The notes beneath the pieces were generated by a model. It was not told the DNA's origin, made no database searches, and saw nothing but the letters and a program-made list of their open reading frames with translations. Both the position numbers and the translations under genes were made by a program. 64,000 nucleotides of DNA from Bacillota bacterium (GTDB lineage: Bacteria; Bacillota; Clostridia; Peptostreptococcales; Acidaminobacteraceae): contig JAOARG010000013.1 of the NCBI GenBank assembly GCA_025210655.1, forward strand, positions 62,001 to 126,000, read 5' to 3'. Positions 43,465 to 52,093 of the stretch are shown piece by piece (position 1 is the first letter of the stretch; each line of letters begins with the position of its first letter).

Positions 43465-45027
43465 TTATATACCTGGCGCTTTCCACATATGGTCAACTGT
43501 ACCCTTATCGGAAATACTGATTTGAGACTTTGAAAGATCTGTCCAGCAATCAAATATTTCTTGATATTTTTTATGATTGTCCATATTTGGAGAGTAAGTT
43601 TTTTCTATTTTTATGTACTTTTTAATATCTTCGCCTAAGTTTTTCACTATTCCAGCAGCATGCCCTGCGCAAAAGGCTGCACCTAAAGCAGTTGATTCTT
43701 TTATAACAGGAACATTGACTTTTACCCCTAATACATCTGAAACAATTTGACACCATAAACTACTATTAGAAGCCCCGGATGCAAATGTTATCTCTTTGGG
43801 GAAGTTGCCAAAAGTGCTTTCAATTATTTTTTTGTGACCTAAAGTTACTAGAGCTGAATTTTCTAGTATTGATCTGTAAAATGTTGCAGTGTTATATTTT
43901 TCAGGATCAATGCCGAAATTAGTGAAACAAGGTGAAGGGTGTTTCCAATTTTTATAATCCATTATACTTGAAAACGAACACATTACACCATTAGAGCCAA
44001 CAGGTACACTTTCTGCATCTTTATTTAAAATATCGAAAGGGCTTATATTAAGTTCCTTTGCTTTTTCTACTTCATATCTACAAAAACTATCCCTAAACCA
44101 TCTTAAAACAAGACCAGGATAAAAAGCTATAAGTTCTTGTTGCCATAGGTCTCTTGTTGCATGACAGTTAACTCTGATTTTCATGTCCTCTGAAACAGAA
44201 GGGGAGGAAGTATTGTACTCAAGTTGCCAGAAGCTACCTCCAAATAGAGCAACTTCCTTTTCTTCAACAACACCAACACCAACACAACCAATTTGTACAT
44301 CACCACCTCCTACAGCGACGATGCAGTCAGTACTTAAACCGGTTTTTTTAGATATTTCATCAGAAATATAGGAAATTACAGAGCCACTTTCAAGGACTTT
44401 GGGATAGATACCTTTTTTTAGGTTACATTTCTCAATTATTTTATCATCCCATGACCTAGTGGAAGTATTAATTATACCTGTTGTGGAACCATTAGAAGGT
44501 TCTACAGAAAATACACCAGTAAGTTTGTAAGTAATCCAGTCATTCAACATAGTTATGGCATAAGTTTTATCATAAACTTCAGGAAGTTTATTTTTTACCC
44601 ACATTAATCTAGGTATAGCTCCCAAGGCGAAAGTTTGACCTGAAAGATTGTATACTTCTTTTTCGATACTATCAGAAAGATTTTTTAATTGATGTACTTC
44701 GTTAATGGCCCGTGAATCTACATTAGATACTGCCCAAATTTCTTTACCTTTTTCATCGTATAGTACGAAAGCTTCCCTCATACTTGTAGAAGATACAGCT
44801 AATATGTCATTAGGATCAATTTTTGAAATGCTTATTACATCTTTTATGGTTTTGAAAAGAAGCTCTGTGTTATTTTCTATGTCAAAATCGATAGCGCCCT
44901 CATATCTTGGGTCTTCCTTGTGTGTCCATTCTTCACTTGATATTGCAATCTGATTAAAGTTAGTGTCAAAAATTATTGATCGGATGCTTCCTGTGCCAGC
45001 ATCAATTGCCAATAGATATTTGCTCAT
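43465..45027 (-). CDS. lsrK: Autoinducer-2 kinase
   Basis: A 520-residue FGGY-family sugar kinase that phosphorylates imported AI-2 (DPD) and traps it. The N-terminal LLAIDAGTGSIRSIIFD phosphate loop, RPLMW-like IPRLMWVKNKLPEVYD, GGGDVQIGCVGVG adenosine region and the C-terminal FASGASNSSLWCQIVSDVLGVKVNVPVIKESTALGAAFCAG motif are all in place. The LsrK assignment rests on its context with lsrR, lsrF and the transporter. GGGTG precedes the ATG; the gap to lsrR is 31 bases. Confidence 0.93.
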   Translation of the reverse strand: MSKYLLAIDAGTGSIRSIIFDTNFNQIAISSEEWTHKEDPRYEGAIDFDIENNTELLFKTIKDVISISKIDPNDILAVSSTSMREAFVLYDEKGKEIWAVSNVDSRAINEVHQLKNLSDSIEKEVYNLSGQTFALGAIPRLMWVKNKLPEVYDKTYAITMLNDWITYKLTGVFSVEPSNGSTTGIINTSTRSWDDKIIEKCNLKKGIYPKVLESGSVISYISDEISKKTGLSTDCIVAVGGGDVQIGCVGVGVVEEKEVALFGGSFWQLEYNTSSPSVSEDMKIRVNCHATRDLWQQELIAFYPGLVLRWFRDSFCRYEVEKAKELNISPFDILNKDAESVPVGSNGVMCSFSSIMDYKNWKHPSPCFTNFGIDPEKYNTATFYRSILENSALVTLGHKKIIESTFGNFPKEITFASGASNSSLWCQIVSDVLGVKVNVPVIKESTALGAAFCAGHAAGIVKNLGEDIKKYIKIEKTYSPNMDNHKKYQEIFDCWTDLSKSQISISDKGTVDHMWKAPGI

Positions 45028-45058
45028 AGTATCACCCTTTTTTTAAAAATAAGTAACT

Positions 45059-45991
45059 TTATGAATTTTTAAACTTTAGTAATTCAGTTGCGGTGTCTTC
45101 ATCGGTAATTAAAATGTTTAAATATCCTCCTATTAGAGCAGAGTAAATAGCTTGTACCTTATGAATACCTCCAGCAACTCCAATTGTTTGGTTCGATTCT
45201 TTTAATTTATCTAGCTTGATACCAATTAGCTTATTGTGCAAATCGGATTCGAGTATATTACCATTTTTATCATAAAATTGACTCAGAATATCACCTACAG
45301 CACCTTGCATTTTTAATAATGTAAGGTCTTCGTTGTTAGCTATTCCATATTTGAAGATCGTAGCATTATCCGATACTGATCCTATTCCGACGATAGACAT
45401 TGATGATAAGGTAGTCATATTTAAGATATTTTGAATACTTTTTTCTTGTAAAAATGTGTTGGCAACTTCTTCGGAAGAAACAAGAAGAGGTGATGGTATT
45501 ATATGAATATTTGGGGTTATACTGTTTGAAGATTTCTTTTTTGTACCTGAAACAATAGCAGAAGTGTAGTATGATACCCCGCCTGATAATGTAACTAGAG
45601 AAATCTCCTTTTCAATTGAATATATGAGGTGATTAAGTGTCTTTGAAACTGTATCACCGTATCCTATATTAATGAAAGTATTTTCATCAACCTTATCTTC
45701 TATATATTGAGCTGCTGCTTTTGCAATGTTATCATTAAGGTTTTCAGGAGAACTTGGTACTACGAAAACATCTTTAAGACCAAACTTTTTTATTAATTCC
45801 TGTTCTAGCTGGATGTTTGATTTTGCTTCTGGATCCATTTTGAACTTAATTAATCCTTCTTGCTTAGCTTGGTTTAACAGCTTTACAACTTTCATTCTAG
45901 ATATTCCAAGATGTTGAGCTATTTCCTGTTGTGTCATATTATTTTCGTAGTAAAACCATGTTACCTTATAAATTAGATTGCTTTCATACAT
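45059..45991 (-). CDS. lsrR: SorC/DeoR-type regulator of the lsr operons
   Basis: A 310-residue repressor with an N-terminal HTH (NNMTQQEIAQHLGISRMKVVKLLNQAKQEGLI) and a SorC sugar-phosphate-binding domain (about residues 60-310; FGLKDVFVVPSS, NIGYGDTVSKTL, GVAGGIHKVQAIYSALIGGYLNILITDE). In the Lsr system phospho-AI-2 releases it from DNA. It is first in its operon and divergent from lsrA; two copies of a 31-32-base operator-like repeat flank the divergent promoters. AAGGAG lies before the start. Confidence 0.93.
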   Translation of the reverse strand: MYESNLIYKVTWFYYENNMTQQEIAQHLGISRMKVVKLLNQAKQEGLIKFKMDPEAKSNIQLEQELIKKFGLKDVFVVPSSPENLNDNIAKAAAQYIEDKVDENTFINIGYGDTVSKTLNHLIYSIEKEISLVTLSGGVSYYTSAIVSGTKKKSSNSITPNIHIIPSPLLVSSEEVANTFLQEKSIQNILNMTTLSSMSIVGIGSVSDNATIFKYGIANNEDLTLLKMQGAVGDILSQFYDKNGNILESDLHNKLIGIKLDKLKESNQTIGVAGGIHKVQAIYSALIGGYLNILITDEDTATELLKFKNS

Positions 45992-46031
45992 ATTATTTCT
46001 CCTTGTATCTTTAATAGTTTTAATAAAAATA

Positions 46032-46062
46032 ACAAATGTTTAACGTTTGATAAAATGTTTAT
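46032..46062. promoter_or_regulatory. Candidate LsrR operator, copy 1
   Basis: Starts ACAAATGTTTAACGTTTG and ends GATAAAATGTTTAT. CAAATGTTTAACGTTTG within it is a near palindrome. It begins just downstream of the predicted lsrR transcription start. Confidence 0.65.
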
Positions 46063-46070
46063 TTGTTTGA

Positions 46071-46099
46071 ATTATATCAATCAGATTATACGGTGTCAA
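46071..46099 (-). promoter_or_regulatory. Consensus sigma-A promoter of lsrR
   Basis: On the minus strand TTGACA (46099-46094), 17-base spacer, TATAAT (46076-46071): a perfect consensus. Strong basal expression held down by the overlapping operator is implied. Confidence 0.85.
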
Positions 46100-46135
46100 G
46101 CACTGTGTGAATTTTTAAAAAATTTCAAATATATG

Positions 46136-46165
46136 TTGACAAGCCACATTTAAATGGACTATGAT
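46136..46165 (+). promoter_or_regulatory. Sigma-A promoter of lsrA
   Basis: TTGACA (46136-46141), 18-base spacer, TATGAT (46160-46165). The operator-like copy 2 starts 24 bases downstream. Confidence 0.75.
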
Positions 46166-46188
46166 GTAATTGGATATAGGAAGTACAT

Positions 46189-46220
46189 ACAAATGTTAAT
46201 TGATGGATAAAATGTTTTAT
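46189..46220. promoter_or_regulatory. Candidate LsrR operator, copy 2
   Basis: Starts ACAAATGTTAATTGATGG and ends GGATAAAATGTTTTAT; it is the same layout as copy 1 in the same orientation, placed symmetrically downstream of the lsrA promoter. Confidence 0.65.
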
Positions 46221-46313
46221 AAAAAGTTAATTAAAGCAAAAACGAACAAAATATTTAATACATAACAATTGTACTATACGCACAAAATATGATAACTACG
46301 AGGGGGATAGCTT

Positions 46314-47795
46314 ATGCATGAAAAGGAATCTCTCATTAAACTATGTGAAATAAGAAAATCATTCGGTGATAATGAGGTTCTTAAAGGGGCATCACTAGAA
46401 TTGTCTCGAGGAGAAGTTGTAGCTATTATTGGTGGTAACGGTGCAGGTAAAAGTACCCTGATGAAAATACTAATGGGGATATACTCCTGTGATGATGGAG
46501 AAATATACATAGAAGAAGAAAAAGTTAATATGACATCACCAACAATTGCTCTTGATAATGGAATATATCTTGTACCACAAGAGCCTCTACTTTTTCCTAA
46601 TATGACAGTAGAGGAAAACGTTTTGATTGGATTCAGTGGTAATAAATCACTTTTAAAAGATAAACTTAAGAATCTTTTAAAACAGTTAGGATGGAAAATC
46701 TCTTTAAGTAGAAAGGCGGCAACCCTTTCAATAGCAGAACAACAATTAGTAGAAATATTACGTGGTCTACTTAGAGAGGCTAAGATATTAATACTAGATG
46801 AGCCGACCTCAACTCTTACATTTAATGAAATCCAGTCCTTCTTTAAATTGATGAAAGATTTGCAAGAAAAAGGTATAGGTATGTTTTATATTACTCACCG
46901 ATTGACTGAAGTTTTTGAAGTAGCAACAGATGTTGTTATCTTAAGGGATGGAGAAATAACCGTAAATGGACCAGTTTCTGAATTTACTAAGGAAATGTTA
47001 ATTCAGGGACTTATGCCAGACAATGTAGAAAAATCAGAAAAGAACAAGAAAGAAATAGTGGTAGATTATAATTCAAATCCAGTACTAAAATTAGACAAAG
47101 TATCTGGATATGGATTTAAAGATATATCACTCTCAGTTTATTCTGGTGAAATACTAGGTCTAGCAGGAGTTGTTGGTTCAGGAAGAACTGAATTAGCTGA
47201 AGCTATATTTGGTAAAGGAGAAATTCTTGGGGGACAAGTACTACTAGAGAATGAGTCAATTATAGGGTATTCTACAAAGGAAATTGTAGAAAGAGGACTT
47301 AATTATGTACCGGAAGATAGGCATTTAAATGGAGTATTTAGTCTATCTGATGTAACTATGAATCTCACATCTGCTATTCTTTCCAGAATAAGCAATGTAT
47401 TTATTGACAGAAAAAGGGAAAAAGAAATTACTCAAAAGTATATTGATGACTTTAGAATAAAAGTTACGGGACAAGATCAATCTTTGAAATCATTATCAGG
47501 GGGTAATCAGCAGAAAGTAGTTATTGGTAGAATACTATCATCAAATCCTAAAATAATTATTTTAGATGAACCTACAAGGGGGATTGATGCTGGAGCTAGG
47601 GGAGATGTCTATAGGATTATTAATAAACTTAAATCTATGGGCCTTGCTATACTTTTGATATCGTCGGACTTTGAAGAGATAGGAGAACTGGCTGATAGGG
47701 CTGAGGTCATGTACCATGGTACAAATACGGAGAATCTTACTAAAGATGAAATAACCATGGATAGACTCACCAAAGCTGCATTCGGGATTAAATAA
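46314..47795 (+). CDS. lsrA: AI-2 import ATP-binding protein
   Basis: A 493-residue double ATPase of the sugar (carbohydrate uptake 2) type. N-terminal half: Walker A GGNGAGKST, signature LSIAEQQLVEILRGL, Walker B ILILDEPTSTL. C-terminal half: VVGSGRTELAEAIFG, signature LSGGNQQKVVIGRIL, Walker B IIILDEPTRGIDAG. As in this family, the C-terminal P-loop is degenerate (GVVGSGRTE). AGGGGG precedes the start. It heads lsrA-C-D-B. Confidence 0.94.
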   Translation: MHEKESLIKLCEIRKSFGDNEVLKGASLELSRGEVVAIIGGNGAGKSTLMKILMGIYSCDDGEIYIEEEKVNMTSPTIALDNGIYLVPQEPLLFPNMTVEENVLIGFSGNKSLLKDKLKNLLKQLGWKISLSRKAATLSIAEQQLVEILRGLLREAKILILDEPTSTLTFNEIQSFFKLMKDLQEKGIGMFYITHRLTEVFEVATDVVILRDGEITVNGPVSEFTKEMLIQGLMPDNVEKSEKNKKEIVVDYNSNPVLKLDKVSGYGFKDISLSVYSGEILGLAGVVGSGRTELAEAIFGKGEILGGQVLLENESIIGYSTKEIVERGLNYVPEDRHLNGVFSLSDVTMNLTSAILSRISNVFIDRKREKEITQKYIDDFRIKVTGQDQSLKSLSGGNQQKVVIGRILSSNPKIIILDEPTRGIDAGARGDVYRIINKLKSMGLAILLISSDFEEIGELADRAEVMYHGTNTENLTKDEITMDRLTKAAFGIK

Positions 47796-47826
47796 CTATT
47801 TCGTAAACAAAGGAAGGTGATGAAAA

Positions 47827-48867
47827 ATGGATTTTTTGAAGAGAATTTTTGAAAAAAGGGAAGTATCAGCGTTTGTCTTTCTTTTAATATTATTCTTTGG
47901 AGTCGGACTTCGGAATCCTGATTTTATTGGATTTCAAAGTATTTCCACTGTACTTAAGGGTAGTGTAATGTATATTTTATTAGCTATCGGTATGACTTTT
48001 GTACTTTTAACTGGAGGTATTGACGTATCAGTCGGAGCAACATTAGGTATATCTGCCGCTGTATCGGCTACTTTAATAAGGGATGAGCATAGTGTGTTTC
48101 TTGCTATTATACTAGCTCTCATTATAGGTATTATTATTGGTCTTATTAATGGAATAGGTGTAGCAATAATTAAAGTTCCAGCAATAATAATGACACTAGG
48201 AGTCTTAGGGATAGTCAGGGGAGCAATGATAGTGTATACGGACGGTAAGTGGGTTGAAAATCTTCCAGACAATTTTAAAATGGCTTCCCAAAATTTGTTT
48301 TTAGGGTTAAATGTATATTTTATAATTGCTGTAATAGCAGTAGTATTAGTTCAATTTTATTTTGCAAGGGCTAAATCTGGAAAGTACTTTGCTGCAATAG
48401 GTGATAATATCGAAGGATCTATTTTAGTAGGGATACACGTTAAAAAGTTTATTATACTTGCTTATATTATTTCTGGTGTCTGTGCTTCTATTGCTGGAGT
48501 TGTTTTCGCATCTCAAGTTGGTTTCGTTACAAGTAATACTGGACTGGATATTGAAATGACAGCGATAGCTGCATGTGTTTTAGGTGGTGTTAGTTTAAGC
48601 GGAGGAATAGGTTCTGTGGTTGGAGCTTCAATAGGAGCAGTAATAATGACCGCTATAAATTCGGCTCTTGTATTCCTTAAAGTACCTTCATTTTGGAATA
48701 AATCCATACAGGGAATACTACTTATCATAATAGTTGTATCTGATGTAATTATTCACAAATACTTTGAGGAAAAGGCTAGAAAACAAAGATTGTCAGCTAG
48801 ATCCATGGAAGATTTGGAATCTGTGGAGGAATATTCCCAGTCAGTTTCCTTAGGGGGGAATAAATAA
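47827..48867 (+). CDS. lsrC: AI-2 import permease
   Basis: A 346-residue permease of the ribose/AI-2 family with about 9-10 helices. GMTFVLLTGGIDVSVGATLG and ACVLGGVSLSGGIGSVVGASIGA are the family hallmarks. The C-terminus has a charged cytoplasmic tail. AAGGTG precedes the ATG, and the stop overlaps the lsrD start by one base. Confidence 0.93.
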   Translation: MDFLKRIFEKREVSAFVFLLILFFGVGLRNPDFIGFQSISTVLKGSVMYILLAIGMTFVLLTGGIDVSVGATLGISAAVSATLIRDEHSVFLAIILALIIGIIIGLINGIGVAIIKVPAIIMTLGVLGIVRGAMIVYTDGKWVENLPDNFKMASQNLFLGLNVYFIIAVIAVVLVQFYFARAKSGKYFAAIGDNIEGSILVGIHVKKFIILAYIISGVCASIAGVVFASQVGFVTSNTGLDIEMTAIAACVLGGVSLSGGIGSVVGASIGAVIMTAINSALVFLKVPSFWNKSIQGILLIIIVVSDVIIHKYFEEKARKQRLSARSMEDLESVEEYSQSVSLGGNK

Positions 48868-49871
48868 TGAATAGATTAAAAGGAGTAAAATGTAAATGGG
48901 AATTGTCCCTTGTTGCCTTTCTAATACTTGAGATAGTTTTATTTGGTCTAATAAATCCAAGATTTTTAAAAGTAAGAGTTTTATTGAACAGTGCAAATGA
49001 TTTTGTAACTGTTGCTATAATTGCATTATTTATGACTCTAGTAATAATAACTGGAGGTATAGATATATCTATGGGGTCAGTTGTAGGTCTTTCTTCAGTT
49101 GTAATGGGATTACTGTGGCAAGAGATGGGAGTCAATATTTGGTTAGCTGTTTTGATTGCCATAGTTGTTGGAGGAATTTGTGGAGCATTTAATGGATTTT
49201 TAGTCGCTTATGTCGGTGTACAAGCTATGGTTGCAACATTGGGAACAAGTTTCTTATATGCGGGGATTTCACTTGTGATCATAGGGTTTTCAGGTATAAG
49301 TGCTGCTGAGGGAATAACGGGATTCCCAGATAGTTTTAGACTAATTGGTCATGGCAAAATATTTGGAATACCAAGTTCTCTTATTATATTTGCTACTCTT
49401 ATTATAATTGCATATGTTATTCTTCATCGTACTACATATGGTAGAAGGGTATATTTAACTGGTGTGAATAGAAAAGCCGCTGAATTTTCAGGTATAAAAA
49501 CTAAAATAATTATTTTAAGTACCCATATGCTAGTGGGGATTGGAGCTTCGGTATCTGGTATGTATATTACATCTTATCTTAGTTCTTCTAGGGCTGATCA
49601 TGGTGCGACTTTAACTCTTTCAGTTATAACGGCTGTTGTTTTAGGAGGAACTGCCATCACTGGTGGAGAAGGATCGATTATTGGAACAGCTTTGGCTAGT
49701 GTAATTATTGGTCTTATGACTTTAGGTTTACAAATGGCAGGTTTATCTACTCAATTTGTAGGAATAGGAATAGGACTTTTATTAGTAATATCTGTATCGG
49801 TTAAAAGCATTTTATCAGGGAGCAATATATTCAGAGATATTAAAAAACGGATGAAAATACAGAGAGCATAA
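48867..49871 (+). CDS. lsrD: AI-2 import permease
   Basis: A 334-residue second permease, about nine helices, with MTLVIITGGIDISMGSVVGLSS and AVVLGGTAITGGEGSIIGTAL. Its ATG overlaps the lsrC stop (TAATG), so the two permeases are translationally coupled, giving the usual heterodimer. Confidence 0.93.
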   Translation: MNRLKGVKCKWELSLVAFLILEIVLFGLINPRFLKVRVLLNSANDFVTVAIIALFMTLVIITGGIDISMGSVVGLSSVVMGLLWQEMGVNIWLAVLIAIVVGGICGAFNGFLVAYVGVQAMVATLGTSFLYAGISLVIIGFSGISAAEGITGFPDSFRLIGHGKIFGIPSSLIIFATLIIIAYVILHRTTYGRRVYLTGVNRKAAEFSGIKTKIIILSTHMLVGIGASVSGMYITSYLSSSRADHGATLTLSVITAVVLGGTAITGGEGSIIGTALASVIIGLMTLGLQMAGLSTQFVGIGIGLLLVISVSVKSILSGSNIFRDIKKRMKIQRA

Positions 49872-49962
49872 ATATCTAGTTACCGTTAAAATAGTTTTAT
49901 TGCTCTTTCTAAAACTATATAGAAAGAGTTTTAATAAAAAAACAAAAGGGAGGAAGAAAGAA

Positions 49963-51075
49963 ATGAAAAGAAAGTATTTATCTTTGTTACTTGCTGCATT
50001 AATGGTATTAACAGGTTTGATGGGTTGTTCTAAGGAAGCTCCAGCTTCTTCTGGTGGGGAAAGTGCTCCAGCTGAAAATGCTGAAGCAACTGACGATAAG
50101 TTACTTGATCCTTCAGATGTTTCTGTAGTATTTATTCCTAAGCTAACAGGTAATATGTTCTTTGAATCTGCAAATGTTGGTGCTCAGGATATGGCAGGCA
50201 AGGTTGGTTTCGATTGTAAGTATGATGGTACTACAAATGCAACTGTTGCTGATCAAGTTCAAGTAATTAACTCCGCTGTTAACCAAGGTTATAATGCAAT
50301 TGCAGTTTCTTCTAATTCACCTGATGGATTAAATGAAGCTCTTAAGTCAGCTACTGATTCAGGAATGAAAGTTGTTACTTGGGATTCAGATGTTAATCCA
50401 GAGTATCGTTCATTAATGGTAAGTCAAGGAACTCCAGAACAGTTAGGTAAAATGTTAGTAGATATGGTAGCTGAGCAAATTGATGATGCTAAAAATGCTG
50501 AAATTGATTTTGCATTCTTCTACTCAAGTCCAACTGTAACAGATCAAAACTCATGGGTTGATGCAGCTAAGAAGTATGTTGCTGAGGAATTCCCAAAATG
50601 GAATCTAGTTACTACAGAGTATGGTGAGTCTGATGCACAAAAATCTATTCAAGTTGGAGAATCAATCCTAAATACATATAAAGACATTGACGCAATTATC
50701 TGCCCAGATTCTACTGCATTACCTGGAATGGCTCAGGCTGCTAAGAATCTAGGAAAGAGTGCAGAAGATGTTATAATAACAGGTTTCGCTACTCCTAGTT
50801 CTATGAGGGATTTTGTTAAAGATGGTACTTTAACTCAGTTTGGTTTATGGGATTGTAAAGTTCAAGGAGCTATGGGTGCATACATTGCATATTGGTTAGC
50901 TGCAGGTAATGATTTTGTAGTTGGGGATACTATTGATATTCCTGAAATAGGAGCTGTAGAAATTATGCCTAACTCAGTATTAGGTCATGAGTATCTATCA
51001 GATAAGTCTGGTGTAGTTCTAATGCCAGAGAGAACAATATTTACTAAAGACAATATTGACAATTATAATTTCTAA
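49963..51075 (+). CDS. lsrB: AI-2-binding lipoprotein
   Basis: A 370-residue periplasmic-binding-protein-fold lipoprotein; lipobox LMGCSK after MKRKYLSLLLAALMVLTG. LsrB-like features are VSVVFIPKLTGNMFFESANVGAQDM, DQVQVINSAVNQGYNAIAVSSNSPDGL, the TWDSDVNPEYRSLMVSQGT hinge (Asp and neighbouring residues contact AI-2 in LsrB) and DAIICPDSTALPGMAQ. The Lys and Asp contacts of LsrB appear conserved by eye. ATG 49963 follows GGGAGG; a longer frame upstream lacks a site. Confidence 0.93.
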   Translation: MKRKYLSLLLAALMVLTGLMGCSKEAPASSGGESAPAENAEATDDKLLDPSDVSVVFIPKLTGNMFFESANVGAQDMAGKVGFDCKYDGTTNATVADQVQVINSAVNQGYNAIAVSSNSPDGLNEALKSATDSGMKVVTWDSDVNPEYRSLMVSQGTPEQLGKMLVDMVAEQIDDAKNAEIDFAFFYSSPTVTDQNSWVDAAKKYVAEEFPKWNLVTTEYGESDAQKSIQVGESILNTYKDIDAIICPDSTALPGMAQAAKNLGKSAEDVIITGFATPSSMRDFVKDGTLTQFGLWDCKVQGAMGAYIAYWLAAGNDFVVGDTIDIPEIGAVEIMPNSVLGHEYLSDKSGVVLMPERTIFTKDNIDNYNF

Positions 51076-51089
51076 TTGGATATAGCAAA

Positions 51090-51154
51090 GTTAAGTCCTT
51101 TAAATAAAGGATTTGACAGTCCCGTGAAGCGGTATTGTTTAACGAGTCAGAAGG
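51090..51154 (-). repeat. Inverted, diverged copy of the dispersed block (array E)
   Basis: Read on the minus strand it matches the second part of the 103-bp blocks (GTTAAACAAT, CCGCTTCACGGGA, GTCAAATCCTTT), about 80% identical over 65 bases. The AAATCCTTT/AAAGGA hairpin is kept; the CCCGC stem is weakened. It lies between convergent lsrB and the pilin gene. Confidence 0.8.
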
Positions 51155-51187
51155 AAAAGGGGAAGTCTATTAATGACTTCCCCTTTT
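51155..51187. terminator. Bidirectional terminator between lsrB and the pilin gene
   Basis: Perfect 13-bp stem AAAAGGGGAAGTC / GACTTCCCCTTTT with a TATTAAT loop; A-run and T-run serve both strands. Confidence 0.9.
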
Positions 51188-51887
51188 AGTTGTATCCTTG
51201 ACCATATGGTACGAATTCCCATGAACCATCATTCAGTTGTCTTATTGCTCCAATATTAGTTTCTGATCTGTCAGGATGATTTATTCTAATTATATGGAGA
51301 TTATTTAGGCCGCTGTAAAGATACATAATGTAATTATCAATATTAGGGAAATCTTCTAATCCAGCTCTTGATATTATTTCAGCTTTAAGTTGTGGGTCAG
51401 TAATGAAAGGTGAGGTATTACCATTGTATGTTAATGAGCTGTATGAAAATCTATTATATTGTAAGTTTGCAGCTCCATCTTCAAGCATGGTTATCAAGGT
51501 ATCTCCTACAACTCGCCCCTTATCCCTAGATGTGGGATTGTCTGGTAGTTCATAAATATCCCATGGATTATTGAATCTAGTGGGAATCTTATCTAAATAA
51601 TCAGGAACAAGATGATTCTCAAGGGATACTCTTTTTGAGTATTCTAATAAACTTTCTTCAGTAGGGTTTTCGGAGTCAAAAAATGAGTTTTTCGGTATAT
51701 CATTATATATCTCAGCGAGTTTGATTGCATTAGAAACAATCCTAAACTCTTCTTTTTCAAGACCTTCAAGAATATGATCCCTTGAAGGAGAATAAAGAAC
51801 TGTTGTAATTGAAGTTAGTGTTAGGAGTATAGCTAATACTATTATCAATTCAATTAATGTGAAACCCCTATTGTTTTTTCTCATCAT
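51186..51887 (-). CDS. Orphan type IV prepilin-like protein
   Basis: A 233-residue protein with a class III prepilin leader: MRKNNRGFTLIELIIVLAIL has the G/F cleavage site and the Glu at +5 of the mature protein, followed by the hydrophobic helix. The rest is a soluble head without recognised fold; KGRVVGDTLITMLEDGAAN and DNYIMYLYSGLNNLHIIRINHPD stand out. No pilus assembly genes are adjacent. Two ATGs (51887, 51884) are possible after GGTGGG. It may be a minor pilin or a competence/type II-like pseudopilin using machinery encoded elsewhere. Confidence 0.82.
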   Translation of the reverse strand: MMRKNNRGFTLIELIIVLAILLTLTSITTVLYSPSRDHILEGLEKEEFRIVSNAIKLAEIYNDIPKNSFFDSENPTEESLLEYSKRVSLENHLVPDYLDKIPTRFNNPWDIYELPDNPTSRDKGRVVGDTLITMLEDGAANLQYNRFSYSSLTYNGNTSPFITDPQLKAEIISRAGLEDFPNIDNYIMYLYSGLNNLHIIRINHPDRSETNIGAIRQLNDGSWEFVPYGQGYN

Positions 51888-52093
51888 TATCCCACCGCAT
51901 TTTTTTTCGTTCTATTATATAGTATATATATTATCAAATTAGCCCTTTTGGTACAATGTTAAAAACATAAGCTGATATTATTGACAAAGGGAGTTTAATA
52001 ATATACTATTGTGGTGATTTTAGGATTTTACCTTTGGGAAAGGTTTGTTAAAGAGGACGGTCGAATACAAAAATATAGAAGGGAAGTTTGACT

